Counted from the first letter of the stretch, positions 42,501-56,011 are shown. The stretch is 64,000 bases of DNA from Pachyseris speciosa (GCA_016490735.1 JAEMWC010001556.1:72600-136599), one strand, 5' to 3'. A program made the numbers and translations. Notes: generated by a model not told the origin, from the letters alone.

Positions 42501-43978
42501 CGTGACTCCGAATGGTAAAGACTTTTAAAATAAGAGGAGGTTTTCTTGCCCTAATGGGTTAGTGTGCTGTTTTCATACTGTAGTGGTAGCTTAGGGTCGG
42601 TGGGTCAATCCTCGACAAAGTGAAGTTTTTTTTTTCTTTGATCTCTTTTTTTTTTTCTATTCCTTTTCACTTGTTTTTCTTTTTTCTTTTGTCAACGCTT
42701 AAGCTGTAAACCTATTTTGCAATTTAACACGGAAAAGTAGTGAACCGATTCTATGGATATTCGCTACGCGAGAAACCAAGGCCACTTGGCACATTTGTTT
42801 TTTTTTTTTCGATTTGTTTGACAATTTCAAAGAAAGCGAAGAATTTGGTATAAATATTCATCTTCGATCCGTTGACCAGTTTCTCGACGATAACCGATAT
42901 CTCAATACTACTAAGGTATGTTCAAACAACGCCACGCAAAAGAGCTGTGTTGGTTGATTTCACTTCCGGTATTGCACATCACTAGTACTTCCGGTATTGC
43001 ACCACCACTAACTCCGTCAATATTTGTTTATCTTCAAAACCGGGTCAAAAGGAACGCTCAAATAAATTCATTCCCTATAATTCTGACCAAACATTTCTTT
43101 CTCAAAGGATTTCACCATTTCCGAATCTGACCCCTTTATTTTATGGCCACCAAGTTTAAAAACATTTATGGTCTTCCGAATAGCTTTAGTTAAGTCATCG
43201 GTATTGTGAAATACTGCTCAAAATAAACGCTTTCAAATAAATTCCTTTCCTACTGGATGTACATTGGAATAATTCAATTCTGACAAAACATTTCTTTCCT
43301 CTGTAACCCTTGAGAATTGAAAGGCTTTTGAAGAGACGATGCGTGACCGACCTAATGACTTTATTTACTACAAAATTCTCTAGTAACCGCAAGATATGTA
43401 TCGGATAAGGGATCGAGGTTGGGATCTGAAGGTCGCGAGTTCAAGTCCGGGCACCGCTAGTAGAAACTTGTTTCTTTACTCATGTCATTGTTTCTTCCTC
43501 TGGCCGAGAGGGGCACGGGCCTCTCGACGGACACTACGACAAAAAAAAAAAGCTACAAAAAAAAAAAAAAAAGAAAGGTTATTACTAGAAGCGGCTCGTC
43601 GCTAAGCGACGGCCGCTTTAAAAAAATGATAATAATAATAAAAAATTGGGTATTACTAGAAGCGGCTCGTCGCTAAGCGACGGCCGCTTAATTATCATTA
43701 CTACTAGTATTATTGTTCAATTATTATCAACATCATTGACATGATCTTTATTATGATCCTTACTGTTTTTTCAAATTAAGGGAGGCAAGTTCACTACGGC
43801 TTGGTCGGGTCAATATTTCCAACACAGCAAAGATGGAGAAGTTCTGCTGACCACATGGATTATGACAGCTAATCTGCCAAACGCAAAGGAATACTGGGAG
43901 GCGACCAATGTTGGCCAAGACCGCTTTACCAGGAAGCGACAGCCGCCCCGGGGACGAAAATTACAAATGAAGTTGTAA
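39528..43978 (+). CDS. Avidin-family biotin-binding protein, three coding exons
   Basis: Exons 39493-39561 (coding from ATG 39528), 41423-41607 and 43781-43978 join in phase to a 138-residue protein. The split Ala codon is G|CT; the acceptors are tttag, atag and ttaag. The whole avidin domain is present: LSGKWYNELGS, LTGTY, PTTFGFVVNF, TAWSGQYF, LTTWIM, KEYWEATNVGQDRFTR. Biotin-contact positions retained (chicken avidin numbering): W10, N12, S16, Y33, T77, W97, W110 and an Asp at 118. W70 is Phe and the S73/S75 pair is lost. There is no Cys and no signal peptide; the start is MERSEAAEKVE. Upstream in-frame codons in exon 1 are open without ATG. Length and fold match avidins (about 125-140). 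It probably tetramerises; native ligand unknown. Confidence 0.85.
39994..40391. mobile_element. ~398 bp MITE with TTA target duplication
   Basis: Ends GGGCCTGTTCACATGG and its complement CCATGTGAACAGGCCC, flanked by TTA (39991-39993, 40392-40394). A 3-bp TTA duplication is typical of PIF/Harbinger. It lies in intron 1 of the avidin-like gene. Confidence 0.8.
40547..40985. repeat. Two blocks of GGGCGCTTATTCGAG-type repeats
   Basis: 40547-40640 and 40900-40985 share, in the same orientation, a TTATTT..TTTCGGCCGA segment followed by units like GGGCGCTTATTCGAGG. Related to the minisatellite at 22958-23075. In avidin intron 1. Confidence 0.6.
42219..42338. repeat. 120 bp palindromic MITE
   Basis: ~52 bp arms beginning GGCCCGGTTCAAACGTCGAA and its complement, with a very small loop. 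In intron 2 of the avidin-like gene. Confidence 0.75.
43395..43700. repeat. tRNA-like fragment plus duplicated GCGACGG palindromes
   Basis: A B-box-like GAGTTCAAGTCC (about 43437-43448) is followed by A-rich tails. Two identical copies of the hairpin GAAGCGGCTCGTCGCTAAGC plus complement follow, around 43588-43620 and 43660-43690. Looks like a SINE tail duplication just upstream of the last avidin exon. Confidence 0.5.
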
Positions 43979-44016
43979 ACAAATCCTACTGGTCGAAGGT
44001 TGCCGACTCTTTCAGT

Positions 44017-44022
44017 AATAAA
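44017..44022 (+). terminator. Polyadenylation signal of the avidin-like gene
   Basis: AATAAA lies 39 bp after the avidin stop codon, the only canonical signal close by. Confidence 0.5.
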
Positions 44023-44090
44023 GGATTACAACTTGGCTAGTATAATCAAATTGCATGATTTTGTTACAATGTGGCACACATGTACTTCTC

Positions 44091-44452
44091 AGTAGTAATA
44101 CCTACCAAATTTGAACACGAATCACGAGAAATTGAAAATAAAATCAGGAGATCGATAGCCACATGCTTACTAGAAAAAGACAAAGTGATTTGTATCCTAA
44201 CCAGAGTTACAAGCGACATTTCTGGTTTTGCTTGCGGGCGATTTTCTCGAAAATCCAAATTTACTTCGACCATTTCTCTTTGATATCGAAAGGTTTCCCT
44301 GAAGTTGCCCAGAATTTTTAAAAAAGAAAGAAACTGAAAAACAAACACAAGCAACGAGGTCTATTGGTTACCATGGTGAATCCGTCTTATCGTCGATTTC
44401 TCTGTTTTTAATACGTTGTGATACGTGTTCCAACTTGGTGGGTATTACTACC
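44091..44452. repeat. ~360 bp MITE-like element
   Basis: GTAGTAATACCTACCAAATT at the left pairs with the complement of 44413-44452, about 40 bp with a few mismatches. No coding content. Confidence 0.65.
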
Positions 44453-45816
44453 AAGAGATCCAATCGCACCAACTTCAGTTGATTTAAAAACCATGCATGC
44501 AGGTTAGTTAAAATTTAAATAACTGAACTATATATGTAAGTAACAATGCCTCCTGTAGACAAGGAAAAAATAAACAAGATGCAAGTACTCGTTGTCTCCA
44601 ATTCTTGTGTTTACCGTCGTGATTACAATTAAAAGGCGAAGTTTAACTTTCTCTGCCGTAGCAATGATTTTGAGCATGAAAAAGTGCGATTCGTGAACAA
44701 ATTTCACTGTTGAGAGCCAATCAGCTTGCAAGGATCACCAGTGATTTCAAAATGGGTATAATAAAGCTTGGAATTACATTCCTGAGCTCGCGATGGTGCG
44801 TTCTTGAAACGCCTTGTTTCTTTAGTCTTAAGAGAGTTCAAATGATAAACGTTTAAGCCAACTACACTGTGTGTGCTTTAATTTATCGATAGCCGGGGAA
44901 AAAGCCACTAATGCGAGAATCATACAAGAAATATGCAAAGTGCTACCCTCGAACATCTATATTTTGTGATAAAAAGCAGCGTCAGCGGTCACTAATGGCA
45001 AAATAAGGGCCGGGAACAAGAAGTTAAAGAAGAGAAAACAAGACAAGACAAACATACAGTAATTTAAGTGAAGCTACTTGAATCACTGCTCCATACCTCC
45101 AAACTGAAACCAATCCGGCGGCACACTATGGGCTGGAGTGCCGATTTTTTGACACGCGAGTGCAGGATAGACAGTTTGTTCGTGTATTGGGTTGCCATCC
45201 TGGATTTTCAAACCTTGGAGAGTTGGAACGAATCAAAGGGGCGGGAAAAGGAAGACTTCAGACGTCCAACGCCATTATACAAATACATCTCCTGATCATC
45301 AAACCTTTCTTATGCGTTCAGAGCGAGGAAAAATGAGATGCGGATCAGTATACATTTTGTCATCTTTTCGAGAGCAAATGCTCCATTTTGCACGATACAA
45401 GGTCAGGTCGTGAGTAAACTACAGACTACCGTCACAACTGAAAGAGAAACACAAGTCATCTCCAGGACGCTCACTGTTCAAAAGTCTTAAAGTTCAATGG
45501 AATTCTTTAATTTCTACCCTAGCCATTCTCCTCAGCACACTAATATTTCCAGTTTTCATTTCTAATAAAGTTCAACGAAACTTAATTAACTGCCTTTATA
45601 TGTTTGTGTAGGTTTCCGTCGGGATACCATTTAATGTAACATAACGTTTGAGTTGTTGAATTGATACTAGAGCTAGCTGATGTCCTACCTCTTGTGGTAA
45701 CCTTACCCACAACATTCACTTCAAGGGAGTTAGCTTCACACAGATATCCTGTTAGAGGCCTAGCAACAACGTATATCGAGACAATCTGCAAACATCTCCG
45801 TCACCATCACACTCGC
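44453..45816. other. Intergenic, nothing supported
   Basis: DNA between the avidin-like gene and the next MITE. Short open frames show no family signal. Confidence 0.5.
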
Positions 45817-45818
45817 TA

Positions 45819-46182
45819 GAGAGCTTAAGCAACGACGACGGCAAAGGCAACGAAAACGTCATTTGAAAATCTTACTTCTCGTTATCGTAACTCTTTCGCT
45901 CTCGTTCCAGCTTCTTTAACTTGTAAAATGTGGGCGAACTATCCTGGAACTAAATTAGCAAGAACGGCGTTGAAGTTGGGAAAAAGAAAGAAAAGTTCAC
46001 CGTCATAGGCTCACGTTCTCCACAAAACCTAAAATTTGGTCATTTCACGTTGTTGTTTTGGTGAGGACGGCAAAGAAATGTACCAAAATGTAAAACGCAC
46101 GTGCAGAGATTGTTTTTGCTCATTAAGTCTATTGTTTTGTGACGATCTCGTTGCCGTTTCAATCGTAGTTGCTTAAGCTCTC
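45819..46182. mobile_element. TA-flanked MITE, copy 2
   Basis: Same family as 25633-25999: GAGAGCTTAAGCAACGACGA end, complementary right end, TA at 45817-45818 and 46183-46184, shared interior (e.g. CATTTCACGTTGTTGTTTTG). Confidence 0.8.
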
Positions 46183-46392
46183 TACTGTCTCGTTTCATTA
46201 CAGAGTATCCACAGCAATCTCGTTCGTAGATATCGCTATGTCTCAAGGCCCGTTAGACGGGCCGGAATGGTTTTTCAAAAGATGCCAGCCATGGTTTTCT
46301 GGAAGAATTTCTGGTGAAGCAGTGCCGGTCTCCCTTTCTTTTTGCAAGGCTAAGAAACTTCACGAGCTCACAGAAAAGAGACTAGTATCGTT

Positions 46393-46398
46393 TTTATT
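46393..46398 (-). terminator. Candidate polyadenylation signal of the GTPase-RCC1-COR gene
   Basis: AATAAA on the minus strand, about 133 bp beyond the stop codon at 46531-46533. Confidence 0.35.
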
Positions 46399-46530
46399 TC
46401 AACTGTAATCACGTTGGTTGTCCAGTAATAAGAAAAATAGAACACTGATAGAAAATAAAATAATCAGTGGACTCCAGTGAAATTACTTTATCTGTATGAT
46501 ACAGCTACGTTCTGGGCCCGTATCGCAGTT

Positions 46531-49500
46531 CTATGGCATAACCATCACGGATGTGGTATCTTTGCCATACATTCTATGTTTTTCACACACCCAAACGGCT
46601 CCAATCCCATCCCGAGGTTCTTGTCGTAGGCCGCCGAAGTCATCTTTCGTTCCTAGCACTGATAGTTTTTCCCTCAGATACGCGTACTTTTCACCGCTCA
46701 GCTGATAACCGACTCCTACACCAGACAACTCGCCGCTGAGACCCTTGGGTTCGTGAATGGAGCCGGCACTCTCCTGGAATCCCTTCAGAAAGTCGTCCAT
46801 CTGTGAAATTAATCATCTCATCAGATGAAAGCACATCGCAGTTGTACCATAAACGCCTTTTAAATTCTCAAATAGACTTGCGACACACAGAGAAAAAGTT
46901 CTAAGCGGCTAATGGACAACATTTCCAACTGAACTAGAACGTAGCTACACTGTTTTGTTACCAGTATACAAATAGCCCATTTTACATTGGGGTGTTCAGA
47001 GTGACCTGGCCTTTGAGTGGAAGCGAGGCTGTAGGTGACCCTGTTTTGATACAAACCTTTGTCTTTCTTGTGTAAATGTGGACTACTTAGCATGCGAACA
47101 TGAGAAAAGCAGTGAGGTCTGTATCAAAACAAGGTCACCGCCAGCCTCGTTTCCACAGGGCTAGGTCACTAAGCGCATGAAATTGTAAAATGGGCTATTG
47201 CTTGCTTTTATTGTCGCTTGCATTGAGATGCCTGCAGACAGAAACGTGTTACGCCTGTACCCTTCTTCTGCACTCGTGTGAACCCTGGTCGGTCTTTCTT
47301 TAGTATACTACATCTTTTCAATTGCAGACGAATTCACTTTTATAAACTGCAGGATAGTACGTATGTAGCTAATACAAACCCCCTTGAACACTTTCGTCCA
47401 CGGAACAGCGCACAGCATCGCCCCGCTCAGACCAACAACACCAAGCACGTTGCTGACGGTTTTTTCAACATCTTTTTCACCAAAGAGGCCCATCGCCGCA
47501 GCCAAACTATGGACAGACGACCAGGAAAGGAGAAGCTGAAAAGAAACGATTAAAACGTTGGATAACAACTGAAACAGCCTGATGACATTAAGTAGCTCTA
47601 TGGTTCATGCAGATGCGCACTTAACTTTGCGAGTAACTGTACTTTACAAATACAAACGTTCTGGAACAAATGCATTGGTGGATGAGGCGAAGAAATAGCG
47701 ACAGTTTTGCATTTTTTAAAATTGTGTACTTAGTCTTGCTACCCAAACAGGAAAAAGAAGAAGAAGTGATGGCCTGGTATACTTGGCGAACCAGGGGCAC
47801 GTAGTCAAGCAAGGAGAAAAAAAAATCATATTCACAGATGGAACCGGTACGAATCGTCGCGACTATGCCGCAGGGGTGAAGCCACAAGTTGTTGGAATTT
47901 GCCTCCACCTCAGTGGCATCCGTTTGATGGGAAAGGCAACTGTATGTACATATTACCAATGCAAATCTCGAAATTGCTGTGCCCACCTTCAACGTAAACC
48001 GCAAGAAGTCCGCACATTCGTTGATGAGTCCATCAGCTACACTGTTTTCAAGTCTGTAACCTCGATGCCTGCTATAGTCAAGGAAGTGCACCCCAGTTCC
48101 ATCTCCATTTCCTTCACACAGCAGAAATAGCCTAAACTTTGGCTGCCCAAACGTTAAAAGCATTTTAATGGCATTAGTCTTGCGGATGGAGCCCCTCTGA
48201 AACTCAGGTAGAAGGCATACGGTCCGCGGAACGTCGAACTAAAGGACACGAATATGAAAGAAGTACTTCAGAAACTCAAGAAGAAATTTCATTTGTTTAT
48301 GTTGTGGTTCAATTTTATACTTGGTTTAAATTTTTTCTCCCTTTGTTTTTGGGTATTGTAATGTATGGTAATTTATATTAATCACTTTAAAACAAAGGGG
48401 AAAAAATTCAAACCAAGGATAAAATTGAACCAATACATTTATAATAGGCCAATGATGTAAGCATTTCCATAACCTTACAGAGGTAGGTGTTGGTTTAAAA
48501 AAATACTAGTATTTTAAACAGCGAGGGCTTATTGCTCGAATAGTAAACCACAGATTATTTAACATTAGTAATCTATGCAGTTGTTTACAGCCTTGTTTCT
48601 GAATTAGAATAAAAAAAAGGCTTCAACACGAATCTGGGTACTTGATTAGATACGGACAACGTCCTTTCATCTATAAAACGCTTTTGTCTCTAAAAATGAA
48701 AAAAAAAAAAAAAAAAAAAAAAAAAAGAAAAAATTAACATACATTTTTCATGTCTGCAAAAACCTTAGTCATATTTTCAAACATCCCTTTGATCTCCTTT
48801 AAGAGCTTCGCCCCATGCCGCTCTTCTCGGTCACCAAAGTAGCGCATTAGGGGACGCAGCAGTGAGTCTGTTGTGGGAATGCCAGGTTTGGAGTACGGGC
48901 TCCCTGTAGTTGAAAGAAAAAAAGCCAACACATGATCGAAAACCAAAGTTACTGCCTTTACTATAAATCGGGTATGTCTGATAAATCCATTTCTGCTTCT
49001 TGTACTGCAGGGATACATTTGCACAAAAACGTTAACTTTAATAAGTGAGAACGAAACTACAGATGCAGCGAATATAAGTGGCCTTGTTTCAGTTACCATT
49101 CTGTGCGCTTGGGGCTTGTCTAACAAACCTGTATCTTGAAGTCCGTGGAAGGGTTTCCAGTTCAGATCAATAGCAGCTCGTGTTTCTTTGAAACCATTCA
49201 GCAAGTCACCAACTGACAAGTTTGTGGCATGACATCTCCCACAGGCGAGCTCCATATCGCGTCTTGCTGGTGCATCTTGTACATCGGTAAAATCAACATA
49301 GTACTGCCGACAGACGCTGCACGATGTCTTTACACTGACTTCGAACGATGGGCGACGTTTTTCGCAACACCTTTGAAGGAAACTCACGGTAGCCTCTGCA
49401 CCTCTTCTACAGACATCTTGACTGTTACCTCGCACGGTTACCCGCAGCTCTGCGACAGCCTTGTTGATCACACAGGGACCACAATCAATGCGCGACTGAT

Positions 49501-50850
49501 ATTGATCGTTGAAAATCACGAAGGAGTATCTCCCAAGAGAGACATGGCTGAATTCTTCCAGAACACTTGCAGCGATATTACGGAAAATTGCGGGAAGGTT
49601 ATAGAGCGGTACCATCAATATCAAATGCCTGTAGATCGTGTACCTGGACTCATCCACCAAACACCAACTCTCTTCTGGTATAACAGACAGATAAGGGACG
49701 ATGTAAATTGTGCTGTTATCCATACTCTCCAAGGCCAGACCCTTTGAAATAAGCAAGTTTGCAACGCGGTGCTTGGGTGTATCTGTCGGTATGCAAGAGA
49801 GAAGGTGTACAATAAATCAGCAATGTAAAACGTTCACTTTAAAATTATTTATGAAGAAAAAAATGATCATTGCTAAAATATCTGCTGGATTTATGGAACC
49901 AAAATAGCACCTTTAAATTTTAGCTCCTGTTATTGTAGATTATCATGTTACTGCAAATTACCTTATTTTCTTGTTCTTAGTCAAAAGATCCAGTTGTAAG
50001 CTATACTTGAATTATTTTTAATTAAAATTTGTAATTTGTGTTACTTTCCTTCTGTGCTTTTAACATCCTTTTGACCCACCCGACTCGACTAGCCTTTGCT
50101 ACCTTCGGGTGGGTACTTTTTATCTGTCAAACGTTGTTGTTGTTGCAAATAAAACTGAAACTGAAGTGAGGTTCTTTGTAATGCTCATTTTGTGAATGAT
50201 ATATGAAATGAATCATATATGAACTGCGGAAATGAAATCAAATGAAGAATGATCCTCGCAGGAGGCGCCACGCAGCTCTCGGAACAGTTCACAGGATTGG
50301 CTGAGAAAACAATAAACAAACAACAGAAACAATGGACCCTAGCCCTGAAATAATGGAGCTGCGTGGTAATAAGAACCAATGAAATAAGAGGTTACTGAGA
50401 GGTGCGTGGCATCTGCCTCGCAGTTGTGAACGCAATTTATGCAATTGCGAAAAGAAGCCTGAAAAAAAAATTTCAGGACTTCAACAGGGTTTGAACCCGT
50501 AACCTCGCGATTGCCGGTGCGATGCTCTATCCAACTGGGCTATGAAGCCACTGACGTTGGGAGCAGGTCAATTGTGGGTTCATATGTTCCCGTGAAAGAA
50601 ATGAGTGTGAATGATATATGAAATAAATCATATATGAACTGCGGAAATGAAATCAAATGAAGAATGATCCTCGCAGTTATGAACGCAATTTATGCAATTG
50701 CGAAAAGAAGCCTGAAAAAAAAAACTTCAGGACTTCAACGGGGTTTGAACCCCTTCATTTGATTTCATTTCCGCAGTTCATATATGATTCATTTCATATA
50801 TCATTCACAGTCATTTATTTCACGGGAACATATGAACCCACAATTGACCT

Positions 50851-50882
<32 letters not shown>

Positions 50883-52312
50883 CGATAGAGCATCGCACCG
50901 GTAATCGCGAGGTCACAGGTTCAAACCCCGTTGAAGCCCTGAAGTTTTTTTCAGGCTTCTTTTCGCAATTGCATAAATTGCGTTCACAACTGCGAGGATC
51001 ATTCTTCATTTGAATGCTCATTTTCAGAGGAAGACCTAACTGGAAGGAGCCTGCGTAATTATACAACACATCAGAGTTCTTTAGCTAAGTTCTGTCCATT
51101 AAAAATATTATGAACAGTTTATTACAGATATTCTTAAACTTTATTTGTATAATAAAAACGCCGTTATTCATACCCAAGACATTTCTCTCTAATGCACCAA
51201 AATTGCTGAACTTGGCCATCTCAGTTAGATGCCTAGCAAGCCAGTATGGTTGCAAGATCAGGAAAATAGACTCTCCTGGAATGACTAGGGCCATCCCTAT
51301 CATCTCAAGGTGTTTTGCTGCTTCCCTGTAAAGAGCCTCTCCTTGAATACCGCATTCTTCAGCAAGGCACCTGAAGGCAGTCTCCTCAAGAATTTCAACT
51401 CTGCCTTTCTTCTTCTCTTCAACTTTTAAAACAAGACGTTCAAATCGGTTCCACACGAGTCTCTGAAAGTTTCTCGATTCTTGTATCACCAACAGAACTT
51501 CATCTAGGAGCTTGCCAGGCTCTGCAGCGAAGGTGGTCCCAGCAAAAATGGATCGTTTTAACGATGGATTTACCTTCTGAAATGGCTCCAAATCGATCTC
51601 ATTGGCGTACGTTGTACTGAGATTTACACCCAAAAGGATCACATTGGATAAAGGAGCCAACAGGGACAGCTGGTGCAGCCAAAAGGTAAAATTCTCCTCT
51701 GGAAGACTGCCACAGTTGGCATCCCAAAGGTAGATGTAAATTCCGCCTTCGGTCATAGAGGCCAGCTGCAGAGCCTCTTGAGTCGGCAAATCGGCGGTGA
51801 TGCTGGGGACTCCCCATAATTCAGTTCGTGAATCTCTTGCATTGATTGCTTGTTGAAGTACCCCGCCAACCGCTTTTAAGCACTCGATGTCAGAGCCAAT
51901 CAGAGCGAGTTTACACCTTTGCACCACGACACCTTTTTCGGCATTCACTTGCAATGGGCTGCCAAGGACGTTCTGACCATTTCTTGATATGGAGACGTTG
52001 AAGGACCCTTCGCAATGAAGAACTACTGAAGCAACGTAAGCGTCTTCGGTAGCATTTGACCTCTTAATGGTACCTTTCGAGTGGATTTTACTTGGGACTT
52101 GGACGTTAAATGTCTCGGCGCGAAACTCCTGTTCATAAAACACAAAATATAATGCAAATTCATTTATCGGTAGTAACAACAGAACCGTGCATACTACTCT
52201 TTAACTACTCTTTATTATATGACTGGCTCTTTTAGCAGTCAAGATGAATCAATTCTCCTGCTGTGATTGGCTACCCGCGAGGTCAAAATGTAGTTCGTTC
52301 TTTTTTTGCGTG

Positions 52313-52345
<33 letters not shown>

Positions 52346-53316
52346 CACGCAAAAAAAAAGAACTTGGCCAATATCCCGTCACCTTGACCGAACAAGCTTG
52401 ACCAATAACTCATATGTATTGTCCTGAATGAGGTCAATCGACACAGGAATGAACAAAATATGAGTGGAAGGTCTGCCGTTGCAAAGTTGATGAAGCGGTT
52501 TCCAAAAGGAAATAGGCAAATAAGATACGTGATTCTGAGAGAAAGTACATTTAGTAGTGGCTTACGTGCGGCTTTACAATCAATGACCAACAAAGCTAAG
52601 CTAAAATATGTATAACAAAATTGAAAAGGGTTTAAGTTCAAAGAAATTAAGAAATAAATCTAAAAAGACATCTATTTACAAAGGCCCGTTTGAATCGATC
52701 AGTTTTTACTTTAGGAAGTATAAAGTCATGACCCCTTTCTCTAAGAACCCTATAACATTTGGGAGGGAGCAAGTTATATAATACATGACCTGGACTGGTA
52801 TTCGTTATATCAACACAAAAGGGAATGACGGATTCAATCCCGAAACATTCAAAATACTCGAATGATGGGAAAGTTAGGTTGGTCAGTTAGAACTTTAGCT
52901 ACAGTACATCAGAAAAAAAGTTCTTGCCTAGGGAGAAATTGTTCAAGCTTAGAGTGTGAAAACAATAATTGCATTCATACCATGCATGATCCACCGCCCT
53001 TGTTTCCATGCCTTGGGATAATCTCAACTTCGAATGGTTTTCCAACAATAGCAAGGTGATGTTCTACGATGCCAGCATCATTCATCATCATCTTGTACTC
53101 AGCTGGAGTCAAACGACTGTTTGTTTCTTGCTTTACTCGAGGTGCAAAATTAAACGGTGCTGAGGTTGAAGGCGTGTTCGATTGCTTCCTCTTCGTCTTT
53201 TCCCTTTTTGGTAAATCCAGTTGACCCCAGAAATACACCTAAATAGAACGAAAAAAATGTTCTATAATAAATCTGCAACATTTTATTTGTCGTCGTCGTT
53301 ATCATCATCATCATCA

Positions 53317-53384
<68 letters not shown>

Positions 53385-55978
53385 GTCGTCGTCGTCATCA
53401 TCATTATTTATAATAGCCCGTTTGGAGATCTTTACAACATAAAAGAGTCATTCGTTCTATGCCGCAAACGCCAATTTATCCTTTACTGGGAGAAAGGACA
53501 TACTGGGAGAAAGGCTCCCAAAGAGACCCCAACGAACATCCTTAACTTAGAATTAAACAGTAATTTTAGTATTAGTTTTAGTAATTTAATATACGGTTTT
53601 TATGTGTTAACCAGCAGTGTTGTTGGGGCTAGCGTGTTTCTCTTTTGATTTGAACATTTTAAATAAAGTATTACCTACCTACCTACCTACCCACCTACCT
53701 AGTCTTTAGTAAATCGCTTCATTAGGAATTTAGGATGCCTTTCTCCTATAGGGTAGAAAAAAGGCGAGAAAAGAATGCCCCAGAGATAACTTGAGAATTC
53801 TTTATCTGGGATCCGTACTCAGAGACATCTATCTGGGCATTCGAGCTGTGATTAAAAGTGCCCCCTTACAACAAAGCTAACCTAATGGGGCTTCTCGTTT
53901 TCAGGAAAGAGATTGTACATGCCTTTCCATCTGCTGTGATGACGGAAGTACTTGCCCAGTCACAACATACAGTCTTCACTGTCTCAAACTCGGTTAATGG
54001 TACCATTTGGAACTTGTGAGTACTTTCGAACGTGCCAATACCCAACTGACCCGAGCTGCCATCTCCACACGTGAACAATGTTCCTTCGGATGATAATGCA
54101 GCAAAGTGATTGGCTCCGCAAGCAATCTGTACTATTATTTCACTGTTCAGTTCCTTGTGATGCGTAAGATGTCCGTCGACCACTGGGATCCAACTGTATA
54201 CATCACCGACGTTGGAGCAGAAGAGGAACGCGCTGAGATTTGCCTCGATCGCCATCATACTTGCACGAAACGATGGTAGAGCTACAAACTCCACTGGTGG
54301 TAGGTTGCCAGACTCACGTTGTTCTTTCATATTCGAAAACAAAGCATGTGTGAGCTCACCGCCTGGGATGTTGAGTCCTTCTGAGGAAGGAGGCAAAATT
54401 CGAAACAACCACGAATCAAGGTCTGCATAGTATGCGTTTCCTTGTTCATCCACGCTCACCAAAACGGACCCTACGGAGCACAGGGTCTTCAAGTTTGGCT
54501 TGTTACAGCTGATCAGTGGGGTGGTATCATCGGCTGCTTGACAGTCAGAATCCATTTGGAGTCCAGCACAAACCATCAGATTGCTGTCGGCTGTTAAAGC
54601 AACGATAAGCTCAACGAACGAGTTTCCTGCGGGTACATTGCACGTGGTGACGTCACTTATGGCCACGTCCTTCGGGTCTATAGGTATTGGGTCTTCCAGT
54701 TTTGTTCCATAGTAGCATTTACCCCACACTACTACATCCGCCTCTTTCGTTAACACCATTGTATAGTCTTCATTACAGCACAACTCTTCCGCTCTAGTGT
54801 TAAAAGTTAAAACAAGGCGATCACAAAAATAATACGCAAAATCGTCTTTGATGACGAAAGTGAAAGTAAGAAGGTATATGGTCAGTAAGGCATAAACACC
54901 GAGTAGCCTGTAAACAACACAATACATAAGGCATGGTTACAGAAGGCATAAGGCAAGCATATTCTGTCCCAAGATGAGTAATGTATTAGAATTTGTTTCT
55001 ATGCAACATGAACTACACTAGTTAGGTTCAAACGGACCGTACCACCACGCATATCCAAGCCGACAGTCTAACAGACACGTTGGTAGCAACAATGCAGTTA
55101 ACAAATTATGGATGGTTGACTTGAATAAACGCAATAAGCGACGGTGTGTTAATGCTACTTCAAAAGTGATTCGTGTGGCTGGACATGACATAACATTTAT
55201 AAACTATATCTGAAAGGAGGGAATACCATTGTGGTATGTTAAGTAATTTGTATAATGGTAATGGTAATGGTAGTGCATTTATTTACCGCACATATCATAT
55301 ATTTTCATGGCGGTTTACAATTCTTCTCTAGGATGAGATCGGACGTCAGCCTGTAAAGGCGCCCCTGGCAGCCGCTATCAGTCCATACTTGATCTCACCC
55401 ACCCACCCAACCCACACATGAATGTCAAAGACAGATGGAAGATACAGATAGACCACCTACGTCCCCTACTCTTTTCGAACAGTGTGCGGGTTCTTTAACG
55501 TCTCACAGATCATTAGATACAAGTGTTGTGAGACGGGACCTACGGTTTATCGTCCTCATCCGAGAAGACTAGAAAATCTAACCGTTTGCAGATCACAAAG
55601 GTAGCACTTTCTCCTCAATTATTTAAAGACCCCGGGTGTTGGTCCGGCCGGGGTTTGAACCCGAGACCTCCCGCACGGTAGTCCGTTGCTCTATCAACTA
55701 AGCTAATCGGTCGGCAAATATATTTGTGTCTGTTCCTGTGCTATGGGACAAGGATCGAGCTACCATTGCTGTACACTCCTTGTAATTAACTGTACACTAG
55801 CTGTTGCAGAAAAAAACCCACTACCAAATCCACTAACGACTTGACTCATATTACTTTCTGATTGATGCTTCCTAATTGTCATTTAACCGCCGACCGGTTA
55901 GCTCAGTGGTTGAGCACCGGACTACCGTGCGGGAGGTCGCGGGTTCAAACCCCGGCCGGACCAACACTCAGGGTCTTT

Positions 55979-56011
<33 letters not shown>

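Noticed and set aside
46169..46408. 79-codon plus-strand ORF starting in MITE copy 2
   Set aside because: Begins inside a transposable element and has no recognised motif or partner exon.
49229..49747. 172-codon plus-strand ORF
   Set aside because: Exact antisense of exon 9 of the large GTPase gene, whose minus-strand frame has family support and phased splice sites.
50866..50938. Functional tRNA gene
   Set aside because: Acceptor arm is perfect, yet the anticodon arm does not give a standard 7-base loop and the unit is one of three nested copies.
53150..53442. Poly-Ser (+) and Met-Thr repeat (-) open frames
   Set aside because: Pure translation of the CATCGT microsatellite; no splice or family support.
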